Of a DNA stretch of 64,000 nt, positions 42,338 through 49,186 are shown piece by piece. The notes under the pieces were generated by a model that ran no database searches, was not told the DNA's origin, and saw only the letters and a list, made by a program, of their open reading frames with translations. How positions within the stretch are numbered: position 1 is the stretch's first letter; every line of letters begins with the position of its first letter. Source of the stretch: [Mycobacterium] fortunisiensis (GTDB lineage: Bacteria > Actinomycetota > Actinomycetes > Mycobacteriales > Mycobacteriaceae); contig NZ_VOMB01000002.1 in NCBI RefSeq assembly GCF_019050325.1, positions 248,001-312,000 on the forward strand, written 5' to 3'. A program made the translations under genes and the position numbers.

Positions 42338-42981
42338 GCCAGCACCACCCGGTACGTCGCCTCCAGGTGTGCCAGCAGCGCGGCTTCGAACCCGGCCACA
42401 TCGCGTCGCCCAATCGTGTCGGCCAGCTCCGCGTGCTCACCGATCAACTCGGTCAGGCGGGCCGCGTCCGAGCGGGCGGCGTCGGCCATCATCCGACGCT
42501 GCCGGTCGCTGAGCGACCCGTAGAAGCGTCCGGCGATCGAGTTGCCCGCCACCTCGACGATCCGGCGGTGAAAGGCGTCGTCGGCGGCGGCGAACTGGTC
42601 CGCGTCGCCGATGGCGGCGCCGTGGCGCTGTCGCTCCACCAGTTCGGTCAGCTCGCCGAACAACGTGTCGACCGCTTCGGCGGACCGGCACAACCGGCGC
42701 ACCGCTGCGGTCTCGAGCGCCAGCCGCATCTCCAGCAGATCGGTGGCTTCCTGCGCGGAGATGGGGACGACGACGGCACCGCGCCTCGGCACCAGATCGA
42801 GGAAGTCCTCGGCGGCCAGACGCAGGAAGGCCTCATGGACGGGGGTGCGGCTGACGCCGAGTTGGGTGGCCACCTCGACTTCGCTGAGAAGCTGCCCGCC
42901 GCGGACCTCGCCGGAGAGGATCTGGTCCTTGGTCATCCGGTAGACGCGTTGGCTGTTGCTCGATTTCTCGTCGGTCACCAC
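42334..42981 (-). CDS. GntR family regulator (FCD type) of the MFS gene
   Basis: 215 aa. The N-terminal wHTH (VYRMTKDQILSGEVRGGQLL, then SEVEVATQLGVSRTPVHEAFLRLAAEDFLDLVPRRG) is followed by the all-helical FCD ligand domain (EATDLLEMRLALETAAVRRL and AADDAFHRRIVEVAGN, whose His/Asp suit metal or carboxylate binding). GTG 42981 lies 8 nt after a TAGGCT box that adjoins the operator. A longer frame would translate through the 30-bp palindrome and is rejected. It is first in a two-gene operon with the MFS transporter. Confidence 0.85.
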   Translation of the reverse strand: MVTDEKSSNSQRVYRMTKDQILSGEVRGGQLLSEVEVATQLGVSRTPVHEAFLRLAAEDFLDLVPRRGAVVVPISAQEATDLLEMRLALETAAVRRLCRSAEAVDTLFGELTELVERQRHGAAIGDADQFAAADDAFHRRIVEVAGNSIAGRFYGSLSDRQRRMMADAARSDAARLTELIGEHAELADTIGRRDVAGFEAALLAHLEATYRVVLA

Positions 42982-42995
42982 GGGAAGCCAGCCTA

Positions 42996-43025
42996 CCCCT
43001 TGCATGCAACCTTGCATGCAAGGGG
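42996..43025. promoter_or_regulatory. 30-bp perfect palindromic GntR operator
   Basis: Arms of 14 bp (42996-43009 and 43012-43025) are exact complements around a 2-bp centre. Each arm contains TTGCATGCAA, itself a perfect palindrome, so the site is two tandem 10-bp boxes 2 bp apart, flanked by CCCC/GGGG. It adjoins the TAGGCT box of the GntR gene. Binding by the adjacent GntR is inferred. Confidence 0.85.
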
Positions 43026-43042
43026 TCTATCCAGCGGAAAGG

Positions 43043-43471
43043 CTAGAACGGGCTGCTGTTGGCCTGGTATTTGGAGGATTCCGGGCGCGGACCGAACCGG
43101 CGGATGTAGTCCTCGTGCATCCGCTGGTCCTTCTTGAACTTGATCTCGTCGACCAGGTTGGGATCCAGGCCGTGCTGCGCCAGCCGGTGCCGGCGCCAGA
43201 TCTTGTTCAACGCCAGCGCCATCAAGATGGCCCAGATGTAGATCGGCACGGTCATCTCGACGTGCACGTACAGCGACGCGGGCAGCAACCACAGCGGCGC
43301 CAGCACGAACAGCGGCGGGATCGCCATCCGGATCAGGTGGCGGCGCACCGCGCCGTGGTCGGCCAGGTCGTGAGCCACCCAGTCGCGCATCGAATCGGGC
43401 AGCCGCTTGCCGTAGCAGTAGGCGAGGTACTGAAGGACGTTGGGGCGGTCCTTGGTTTTCTGGTCGGCCAT
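43043..43471 (-). CDS. DUF5313 family membrane protein (copy 2)
   Basis: 142 aa, paralogue of the protein at 5314-5733: shared YLAYCYGKRLPDSM, a conserved charged linker, two hydrophobic segments (LFVLAPLWLLPASLYVHV and VPIYIWAILMALALNKIW), AQHGLDPNLVDEI and a C-terminal FGPRPESS. Function unknown. ATG 43471 has AGGAG 8 bp upstream. It lies 14 bp behind an OhrR-type MarR gene on the same strand, so expression probably follows an oxidative-stress signal (inference). Confidence 0.82.
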   Translation of the reverse strand: MADQKTKDRPNVLQYLAYCYGKRLPDSMRDWVAHDLADHGAVRRHLIRMAIPPLFVLAPLWLLPASLYVHVEMTVPIYIWAILMALALNKIWRRHRLAQHGLDPNLVDEIKFKKDQRMHEDYIRRFGPRPESSKYQANSSPF

Positions 43472-43485
43472 GAGGGCTCCTGGAG

Positions 43486-43968
43486 TCAATCGGTGAGTGA
43501 ATTGGCCGCCAGTGCGGCCGCGTTGATGCGGGTCAGCACACGATGCAGTTCTTCGAGTTCGGCGAGGTCGACGCCGAGGCGCTCGACGACCGTGGCCGGG
43601 ATGGACAGTGCGCGCTCGCGCAGCGTGATCCCGGCCTCGGTGAGCTGGACGTCGGTCGCGCGCTCGTCGCCGGCCCGGCGGCGCCGCGTCAACAGCCCGA
43701 GCGATTCCAGCCGTTTGAGCATCGGTGAGAGCGTCGCCGAATCGAGTTGCAGCGCCGAGGCGATCTGCTTGACCGACAACGGCGGGGTGCCGCCCGCGGC
43801 GGACCGTTGGTGATCCCACAGCGCCAGCATCACCAGATACTGCGGATGGGTCAGGCCCAGGGGTTCCAGCAGGGGGCGGTACACCGCGAGCACCGCGCGG
43901 TTGCTCACGGCCAGGGCGAAACACACCTGGCGCTCCAGGGCGAGCGGATCGGCGGACACGGCGGTCAT
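43486..43968 (-). CDS. OhrR-type MarR family regulator
   Basis: 160 aa. ERQVCFALAVSNRAVLAVYRPLLEPLGLTHPQYLVMLALW matches the OhrR subgroup, whose conserved N-terminal Cys (here Cys16) senses organic peroxides. The wHTH is PLSVKQIASALQLDSATLSPMLKRLESLG and the wing RRRRAGDERATDVQLTEAG. No ohr gene is adjacent; DUF5313 is the downstream partner instead. ATG 43968 is exactly 6 nt after TACTTT on the minus strand (leaderless), and the palindrome 43978-43998 lies directly upstream. Confidence 0.85.
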   Translation of the reverse strand: MTAVSADPLALERQVCFALAVSNRAVLAVYRPLLEPLGLTHPQYLVMLALWDHQRSAAGGTPPLSVKQIASALQLDSATLSPMLKRLESLGLLTRRRRAGDERATDVQLTEAGITLRERALSIPATVVERLGVDLAELEELHRVLTRINAAALAANSLTD

Positions 43969-43977
43969 ACCTCGAAA

Positions 43978-43998
43978 GTACCCTAATAGTTAGGGCAC
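43978..43998. promoter_or_regulatory. Palindrome upstream of the OhrR-type MarR gene
   Basis: GT-n-CCCTAA-TAG-TTAGGG-n-AC, perfect arms around a 3-bp centre. It adjoins the TACTTT -10 box, so the regulator is probably autorepressed. The sequence differs from the classical OhrR site. Confidence 0.65.
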
Positions 43999-44023
43999 TA
44001 ACAATGTCTCTGCGGTCACATGG

Positions 44024-44698
44024 TCAGTGCGCGCGTTTGGCCAATCGCTCGGCGTTGTCGATCAGGATGCTGCGCCCCTGAACTCTGATCCAGCCGCGCT
44101 GCGCGAAATCCGACAGCGCCTTGTTGACGGTTTCCCGTGACGACCCGACGAGCTGGGCGATCTCTTCCTGGGTGAGCTCATGGTCGACCCGCAGCGCGTT
44201 GCCGTCGCGGGTGCCGAATCGCTGCGCGAGATAGAGCAACTGCTTGGCCACCCGGCCCGGCACGTCGGTGAAAATCAGGTCGGACAGGTTGTCGTTGGTG
44301 CGGCGCAGCCGGCGGGCCAGCACACGCAGCAACTGTTCGGCGATCTCGGGCCGATCGGCAATCCAGCTCCGCAGCACGGTGCGGGTCATCACGACCGCCT
44401 TGACCTCGGTCAGCGCGGTCACCGAGGAGGTCCGCGGGCCCGGGTCGAAGATGGCGAGCTCGCCGAACATGTCCGAGGGGCCCATCAGGGTGATCAGGCT
44501 GTCGCGTCCATCTGCTGACTTGCGGCCGATTTTCACCTTGCCCGCCGTGATGATGTACAGGGTGTCGCCGGGCTCACCCTCGACGAACACCACCTCGCCG
44601 CGCCGGAAGGTCACCGGTTCGAGCTGCCGGACGAGCGCGGCCACGGCATCGGGCGACACCCCTTGGAAGATGCCGGCGCGCGCCAGCACTTCATTCAT
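44024..44698 (-). CDS. CRP/FNR family cyclic-AMP receptor-type regulator
   Basis: 224 aa, the length of mycobacterial CRP. The cNMP-binding domain is at about 10-120 ([38 protein letters not shown] with the phosphate-binding Gly-Glu-Leu-Ala and Arg-Thr/Ser). The HTH is at about 170-195 ([23 protein letters not shown]). All cAMP contacts seen in the family appear present. ATG 44698 follows GAGGGGG. From memory M. smegmatis has two CRP paralogues; the lack of nth or Rv3677c-like neighbours here suggests the second one. It stands alone. Confidence 0.88.
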   Translation of the reverse strand: MNEVLARAGIFQGVSPDAVAALVRQLEPVTFRRGEVVFVEGEPGDTLYIITAGKVKIGRKSADGRDSLITLMGPSDMFGELAIFDPGPRTSSVTALTEVKAVVMTRTVLRSWIADRPEIAEQLLRVLARRLRRTNDNLSDLIFTDVPGRVAKQLLYLAQRFGTRDGNALRVDHELTQEEIAQLVGSSRETVNKALSDFAQRGWIRVQGRSILIDNAERLAKRAH

Positions 44699-44830
44699 GG
44701 ATCCCCCTCGATAGCTGTGCCGAATCTGGCTGTCCAGACTGATTGTGCAGGTCGCAAGCAAATGTGCGGTTGCCATTTCACTTTACAAGGACCGCCGGAT
44801 TCGTAATGGCGGGGCCTGGCTGCACCGGTG

Positions 44831-45493
44831 TCACTGCGGCGTGACCAGCCCGGCGTCGTAGGCGTGGATGATCGCGGCGGCGCGATCGCGCAGATCGAGC
44901 TTGATGAAGATGTGGCCGATGTGGCTCTTCACGGTCAGCCCGGAGATGCTCAGTTTGTCGGCGATCTCGGCGTTGGAATGGCCCTTGGCGATCAACGTCA
45001 GCACGTCGAGCTCCCGCGCCGTGAGGTCGCCGACCTCGGCGGCGCGACGTGGTTCGGCAGACCTGCGGTAGGTGGTGAGCACCCGGGAGGTCACCGCCGG
45101 ATCGAGATAGCTGTCACCGTTGGCCACCGCGCGCACCGCCCGGATCAACTCCTCGGCGGAGGAATCCTTGAGCACGAACCCGCTGGCTCCGGCGCGCAGG
45201 GCGCCCGACAGCAACTCGTCGTCGTTGAACGTGGTCAACGCCAGCACCGGGGGACCGTCGCTCGCGGTCAGCCGGCGGGTGGCCTCGATCCCGTCGACCC
45301 GCTTCATCCGCAGATCCATCACCACGACGTCAGGTCGGTACTGGGCAACCGCCTCGGGCACCTCGTCCCCGTCGGCACATTCGGCGGAGATCAGGAACCC
45401 GTCCTTGCGCCGCAGGATGCGCCGCAGTCCGGAGCGCACCAGATCCTGATCGTCGACCAGGAGCACCGCGACCTCCGCCACCGGATCCGTCAT
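44831..45493 (-). CDS. NarL/LuxR-type response regulator
   Basis: 220 aa. The receiver domain has Asp14/Asp15 (LLVDDQD), phospho-acceptor Asp60 (VVVMDLRM) and Lys109 (FVLKDSS). The LuxR-type HTH is near the C-terminus (LTARELDVLTLIAKGHSNAEIADKLSISGLTVKSHIGHIF). It is the partner of the histidine kinase upstream, overlapping by 4 bp (ATGA). The target genes are not evident from the neighbourhood. Confidence 0.92.
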   Translation of the reverse strand: MTDPVAEVAVLLVDDQDLVRSGLRRILRRKDGFLISAECADGDEVPEAVAQYRPDVVVMDLRMKRVDGIEATRRLTASDGPPVLALTTFNDDELLSGALRAGASGFVLKDSSAEELIRAVRAVANGDSYLDPAVTSRVLTTYRRSAEPRRAAEVGDLTARELDVLTLIAKGHSNAEIADKLSISGLTVKSHIGHIFIKLDLRDRAAAIIHAYDAGLVTPQ

Positions 45494-46710
45494 GATCGCA
45501 ACGGGCACCCGCCGCGGGGTACCTGATCGGTGTCGTCCAAGGGAATGTTGGTGCGCACCGACCATCCGTCGTCGGCCGGGCCGACGCTGATGATCCCGCC
45601 GAGTAGCTCGACTCGTTGGCGCATCCCGCGCACCCCGCGGCCGTCGATGCCCTGGCCGCTCTGGCCGGCCAGCGCGGCCACCGGGAGGCGGTTCAGGACG
45701 GTCAATGCCGCGGAGGTTCGTGAAATCCTCAGTAACACCGTGGATTCTGCATCCGGTGCGTGCTTGGCGATGTTGGCCAAGGACTCCTGGGCGATCCGGT
45801 AGAGGGCCAGTCCCACCGTCGCCGAGACCGTATCGGTGCGGCCGGTGCCATCGAACCGCACGTCGAGGCCGGCCCGCACGAAATCGTCCACCAGGCAGCC
45901 GATGTCGTCCACCCCCGGCTCAGGGGCGGTGCCCATCGGCGCGTTGTCGAGCAATCCGACCGTGCGCCGGATGTCGGCCATCGCCTGACGGCCCAGGCGT
46001 TCGGCCTGTTCCAACGCTTCGACTGCGTCATCCACATCGCGGTCCTGCTGCAACCCCCGGCGCGCCCCGGTCACGTGCAGCAGCGTCACGCTCAACGAAT
46101 GCGCGATGACGTCGTGCACCTCGCGGGCGATGCGCCGCCGCTCATCGGTGGCGGCGTGCTGGGCCAACGCGGCCTGCGCCTCCTGCTGCTGGCGCATCAG
46201 GCGCTGTTGCGTGTGCACGAGATAGCCGACCAACCAGCCCATTCCGAGAATCCCGAAGTAGAGCGGAATGGCGTCGAGCCGGTGCTGGGCGCCGGCGGTG
46301 AGCAGCAGCGTGGCCGCCGACAGGAACGCCAGGAAACCGCCCCACACCCCGACCAGCGCGGCCACCTCGCCGACCATCAGCACGGCGATGAGCGGCGCGA
46401 AGTCATTGGCGATCGGGGTGGACGTGGCGAACAACAACACCGCGGCCGCCGCGGTCCAGGTGGCCCAGACGATCGGAGCCTTGAACTCGATGCCGGAGAT
46501 GTAGAACAACGCGAACGGGGCGACGCACACGACGATGGCGAGCAGACCCGCCGGGACGTCCACCGCGGGCCGCTGCAACATGGCGATGAGCCCGGCGCCG
46601 ACCACCGTGGCATCGAAGGACAACACGATGGCCCAGTTGTAGCCCACCGGCAGGGCATAGCCTCGCCGGCGTGCGTGCGCCCGTATACCGCGCGCGATAT
46701 CACCGAGCAT
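45490..46710 (-). CDS. NarL-type sensor histidine kinase
   Basis: 406 aa. Five to six membrane segments span residues about 25-165 with almost no extracytoplasmic domain, so the signal is probably within or at the membrane. The HisKA_3 dimerisation domain has His199 in EVHDVIAHSLSV. The HATPase domain follows, with NIAKHA as N-box and DGRGVRGMRQRVELLGG. ATG 46710 lies 6 nt after TACGAT (leaderless), confirming this start over the longer frame. It forms an operon with the response regulator. Confidence 0.9.
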   Translation of the reverse strand: MLGDIARGIRAHARRRGYALPVGYNWAIVLSFDATVVGAGLIAMLQRPAVDVPAGLLAIVVCVAPFALFYISGIEFKAPIVWATWTAAAAVLLFATSTPIANDFAPLIAVLMVGEVAALVGVWGGFLAFLSAATLLLTAGAQHRLDAIPLYFGILGMGWLVGYLVHTQQRLMRQQQEAQAALAQHAATDERRRIAREVHDVIAHSLSVTLLHVTGARRGLQQDRDVDDAVEALEQAERLGRQAMADIRRTVGLLDNAPMGTAPEPGVDDIGCLVDDFVRAGLDVRFDGTGRTDTVSATVGLALYRIAQESLANIAKHAPDAESTVLLRISRTSAALTVLNRLPVAALAGQSGQGIDGRGVRGMRQRVELLGGIISVGPADDGWSVRTNIPLDDTDQVPRGGCPLRS

Positions 46711-46804
46711 GGTGTGATCGTAGAAGGTCAGCGTGCTGCTGAGCCTCCTACCGCGGTCGGATTTTTTCTGGGGCCGGATTTGCCGATTTTCTGACGTCAG
46801 CAAT

Positions 46805-47047
46805 TCACAGGCGCCACATCTCACGCGCCATTGCGGCGTCTTCGACGAAACCCTCCCGCGGCGGTGGGTAGTACGGCTGCTTCAGCTGGGGGCGCGGCAC
46901 GGCGGCCAGCGCCGCGCGCGCCGCCGCCACGGTGCGCTGCCACAGGCCCGGCTGGTGCGCCAGGGCGTCTTTCGCGGCCCAACCACGGGCCACGTCGGTC
47001 ACTGAATTCGCTATCGCGATAGCTGGGGAACGCTGTGCTCGTGTCAT
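46805..47047 (-). CDS. Small conserved protein of unknown function
   Basis: 80 aa, no recognised domain. Third-position GC is high from codon 16 onward (VTDVARGWAAKDALAHQ to REGFVEDAAMAREMWRL), which supports coding. ATG 47047 lies 6 nt after a TAGCGT box on the minus strand, giving leaderless translation. The 14-bp palindrome at 47010-47023 falls inside codons 9-13; if it is an operator, the alternative start GTG 47002 would apply. It is the only gene in the 460 bp between the histidine kinase and the next TetR. Confidence 0.55.
   Translation of the reverse strand: MTRAQRSPAIAIANSVTDVARGWAAKDALAHQPGLWQRTVAAARAALAAVPRPQLKQPYYPPPREGFVEDAAMAREMWRL
47010..47023. promoter_or_regulatory. Palindrome GCTATCGCGATAGC
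   Basis: A perfect 14-bp palindrome at the start of a small minus-strand gene and 150 bp upstream of the TetR at 47174. It has the shape of a TetR or MarR site but may be partly coding. Confidence 0.45.
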
Positions 47048-47173
47048 GGCTCGACGCTATGAAGAATGCAGGTCAACCCACATCGCGCCAGCGTCCGATC
47101 TTGATCTACGACCGTAGTAGGAGAACTGCACCGACTACAGCACGAGAACGCGTGAAGTGGTTAGGCTCGGGCG

Positions 47174-47827
47174 GTGGTCCCGAGCCCGACCCGCAGACGC
47201 GGTCCCCGGCGCGATGTCGACACCCGGGCGTTGATTGTCGACACCGCCGAGCGAATGTTCGCCGAGATGTCGATCGGTGCGGTGGCGGCGCGTGCGGTCG
47301 CCCGTGAGGCCGGTGTGGCCAGTCGCGCTGTGGCCTATCACTTTCCGGCCAAGCGGGATCTGGTCGCGGCAGTGGCCCGGCGGCGCTCCACTGCGGTGTT
47401 CGACTCCGCCGCACACGAACTCGGCCGGGTCGGCGCGGCCGGGCACGAGATCGGGGTGCGCGACGTGGTCGAGGCGTTGATCGCTCCCTACGTCCTGCTG
47501 CTCGACGAGGATCCGGTCGGCGGCCTGCGTTGGCTCAAGGTGATGAATCAGCTTGCCCTGGAGGAGGATCAGATCTGGCTCGACCAACTGGCGCGTACCC
47601 CGAGCCTGGCTGAGCTGTTCTTCGCCGCGGCGTCACGCGCGGTGCCCGATATCCGCACCGGTGCGGGCCGGCAGCGCAGCACCGTGGCCATCCTGGCCAT
47701 GATCGGTGCGCTGGCCAGTTCTGACCTCGCGCTGTACGGGCGGCCGCTCGGGTCCGCCGGTCTGGACCGCGGCTGGGTTGACCAGCTGGTGCAGTTCACC
47801 AGCGGCGGACTGCGCGGTGCCGGTTAG
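47174..47827 (+). CDS. TetR family regulator
   Basis: 217 aa. The HTH is at LIVDTAERMFAEMSIGAVAARA, then VAREAGVASRAVAYHFPAKRDLVAAV (about 20-66). The C-terminal ligand domain follows, with DPVGGLRWLKVMNQLALEED. GTG 47174 is exactly 6 nt after TAGGCT, so it is leaderless. It is followed 9 bp later by a LysR gene that has its own leaderless promoter. The small gene at 46805-47047 is divergent and may be its target. Confidence 0.85.
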   Translation: MVPSPTRRRGPRRDVDTRALIVDTAERMFAEMSIGAVAARAVAREAGVASRAVAYHFPAKRDLVAAVARRRSTAVFDSAAHELGRVGAAGHEIGVRDVVEALIAPYVLLLDEDPVGGLRWLKVMNQLALEEDQIWLDQLARTPSLAELFFAAASRAVPDIRTGAGRQRSTVAILAMIGALASSDLALYGRPLGSAGLDRGWVDQLVQFTSGGLRGAG

Positions 47828-47836
47828 GATCGTGAC

Positions 47837-48694
47837 GTGCGGATCGACGGCCAGCAACTCGCTGCCTTCGCCGCGGTGGTCGAGCTGGGAAGTTTCGATG
47901 CCGCCGCGCAGCGATTGCAGGTGACTCCGTCGGCCGTCAGCCAACGCATCAAAGCGCTCGAACAACGTATCGGCAAAGTGCTCGTCGTCCGCGAAAAGCC
48001 CTGTACGGCAACAGTGGCCGGGGTTCCGCTGCTGCGGCTGGCGGCGCAGACGGCGCTGCTGGAATCCGAGACGCTGGCGGAGCTGAGCGGCGCAGGTGCG
48101 CAGCGCACCCGGATCGCGCTGGCCGTCAACGCCGATTCGATGACAACCTGGTTCACCGGGGTCTTCACGGCGGCCTCTGATTTCTTGTTCGACATCAGAA
48201 TCGAGGATCAGGACCTGTCGGCGCGGCTGTTACGCGAAGGCGTGGTGATGGGCGCGGTGACCACGGAGCGGCGTCCGGTGCCGGGCTGCCGGGTGCATCC
48301 GCTGGGGGCCATGCGGTACGTTCCGGTGGCCAGCACGGACTACGTCCGGCACCACCTGCCCGACGGGTTCACCCGTGAGGCTGCGCAATCGGCACCGTCG
48401 CTGTCGTGGAACCGTGACGACGCGCTACAGGACCAGCTGGTGCGCAAGGTGTTTCGCAAAGATGTGGTCCGCCCGATTCATTACATTCCGACCGCGGAGG
48501 GCTTCGGCGCCGCGGTGCGGGCCGGTCTGGGGTGGGGGATGTTCCCCGAGGAACTGGTTGACGATGCGTTCGTGCAGATCGTCGGGCAACACCTGGACGT
48601 GCCGCTGTACTGGCAGTGCTGGAAACTGGACAGCCCGATGGTGGAAGCCATCACCGCCGCGGTGCGCGTCGCAGCGGAGTCACTGCGAAGGTAG
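47837..48694 (+). CDS. LysR family regulator of the ArgP/LysG type
   Basis: 285 aa. The N-terminal HTH (IDGQQLAAFAAVVELGSFDAAAQRLQVTPSAVSQRIKALE) is of the ArgP/LysG subgroup, which in other actinobacteria senses basic amino acids and drives a divergent lysE exporter. No lysE gene is adjacent. The effector domain has LLREGVVMGAVTTERRPVPGCRVHPLGAMRYVPVA. GTG 47837 is exactly 6 nt after TAGGAT (leaderless). It is followed 6 bp later by an osmC-family gene, the nearest possible co-regulated gene. Confidence 0.85.
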   Translation: MRIDGQQLAAFAAVVELGSFDAAAQRLQVTPSAVSQRIKALEQRIGKVLVVREKPCTATVAGVPLLRLAAQTALLESETLAELSGAGAQRTRIALAVNADSMTTWFTGVFTAASDFLFDIRIEDQDLSARLLREGVVMGAVTTERRPVPGCRVHPLGAMRYVPVASTDYVRHHLPDGFTREAAQSAPSLSWNRDDALQDQLVRKVFRKDVVRPIHYIPTAEGFGAAVRAGLGWGMFPEELVDDAFVQIVGQHLDVPLYWQCWKLDSPMVEAITAAVRVAAESLRR

Positions 48695-48700
48695 GAGCCG

Positions 48701-49186
48701 ATGAACCGCACCCATCGCTACGAGGTCGAGGTGACCTGGACCGGCAACACCGGGACGGGAACCAGCGGCTACCGCGACTACGCCCGCGACCATGACGTGA
48801 CCGGCATCGAGGCGGGGAAGCCGACGATCCTCGGCAGCGCCGACCCGGCCTTCCGGGGAGACCCGCGGCGCTGGAACCCCGAAGAGTTGCTCGTGGTGAG
48901 CCTGTCGCAGTGCCACCTGCTGTGGTACTTGGCGCTGTGCGCCAAGGCGGGCATCGTCGTGACCGCCTACACCGATCGGCCGGAGGGAACGATGAGCGAG
49001 AGCGCCGAGGGCAGTGGGGTTTTCACCGACGTCACGCTGCGGCCGCAGGTGACCATCACCGATCCGACGCGCATCGGCGACGCCACCGACCTACATCACG
49101 AGGCGCACCGGATGTGTTTCATCGCCAACTCGGTGAACTTTCCGGTGACCGCTACGCCAACCGTGACAGCACCGAACGGGGGATGA
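48701..49186 (+). CDS. OsmC/Ohr family protein
   Basis: 161 aa. The two redox cysteines are visible: LVVSLSQCHLLWYLALCA (Cys near 72) and HEAHRMCFIANSV (Cys near 139), the latter in the OsmC/Ohr C-terminal motif. An N-terminal beta domain (YEVEVTWTGNTGTGTSGY) fits. The family reduces organic hydroperoxides. AGGAG lies 5 bp before the ATG. It is 6 bp behind the LysR gene, probably co-transcribed. Its last 35 bp overlap the 3' end of the convergent alpha/beta-hydrolase gene. Confidence 0.85.
   Translation: MNRTHRYEVEVTWTGNTGTGTSGYRDYARDHDVTGIEAGKPTILGSADPAFRGDPRRWNPEELLVVSLSQCHLLWYLALCAKAGIVVTAYTDRPEGTMSESAEGSGVFTDVTLRPQVTITDPTRIGDATDLHHEAHRMCFIANSVNFPVTATPTVTAPNGG

Noticed and set aside
44699..44830. 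A CRP-binding site in the crp upstream region
   Set aside because: TTGTGC and GCAAGCAA fragments exist but do not form a convincing TGTGA-n6-TCACA site.
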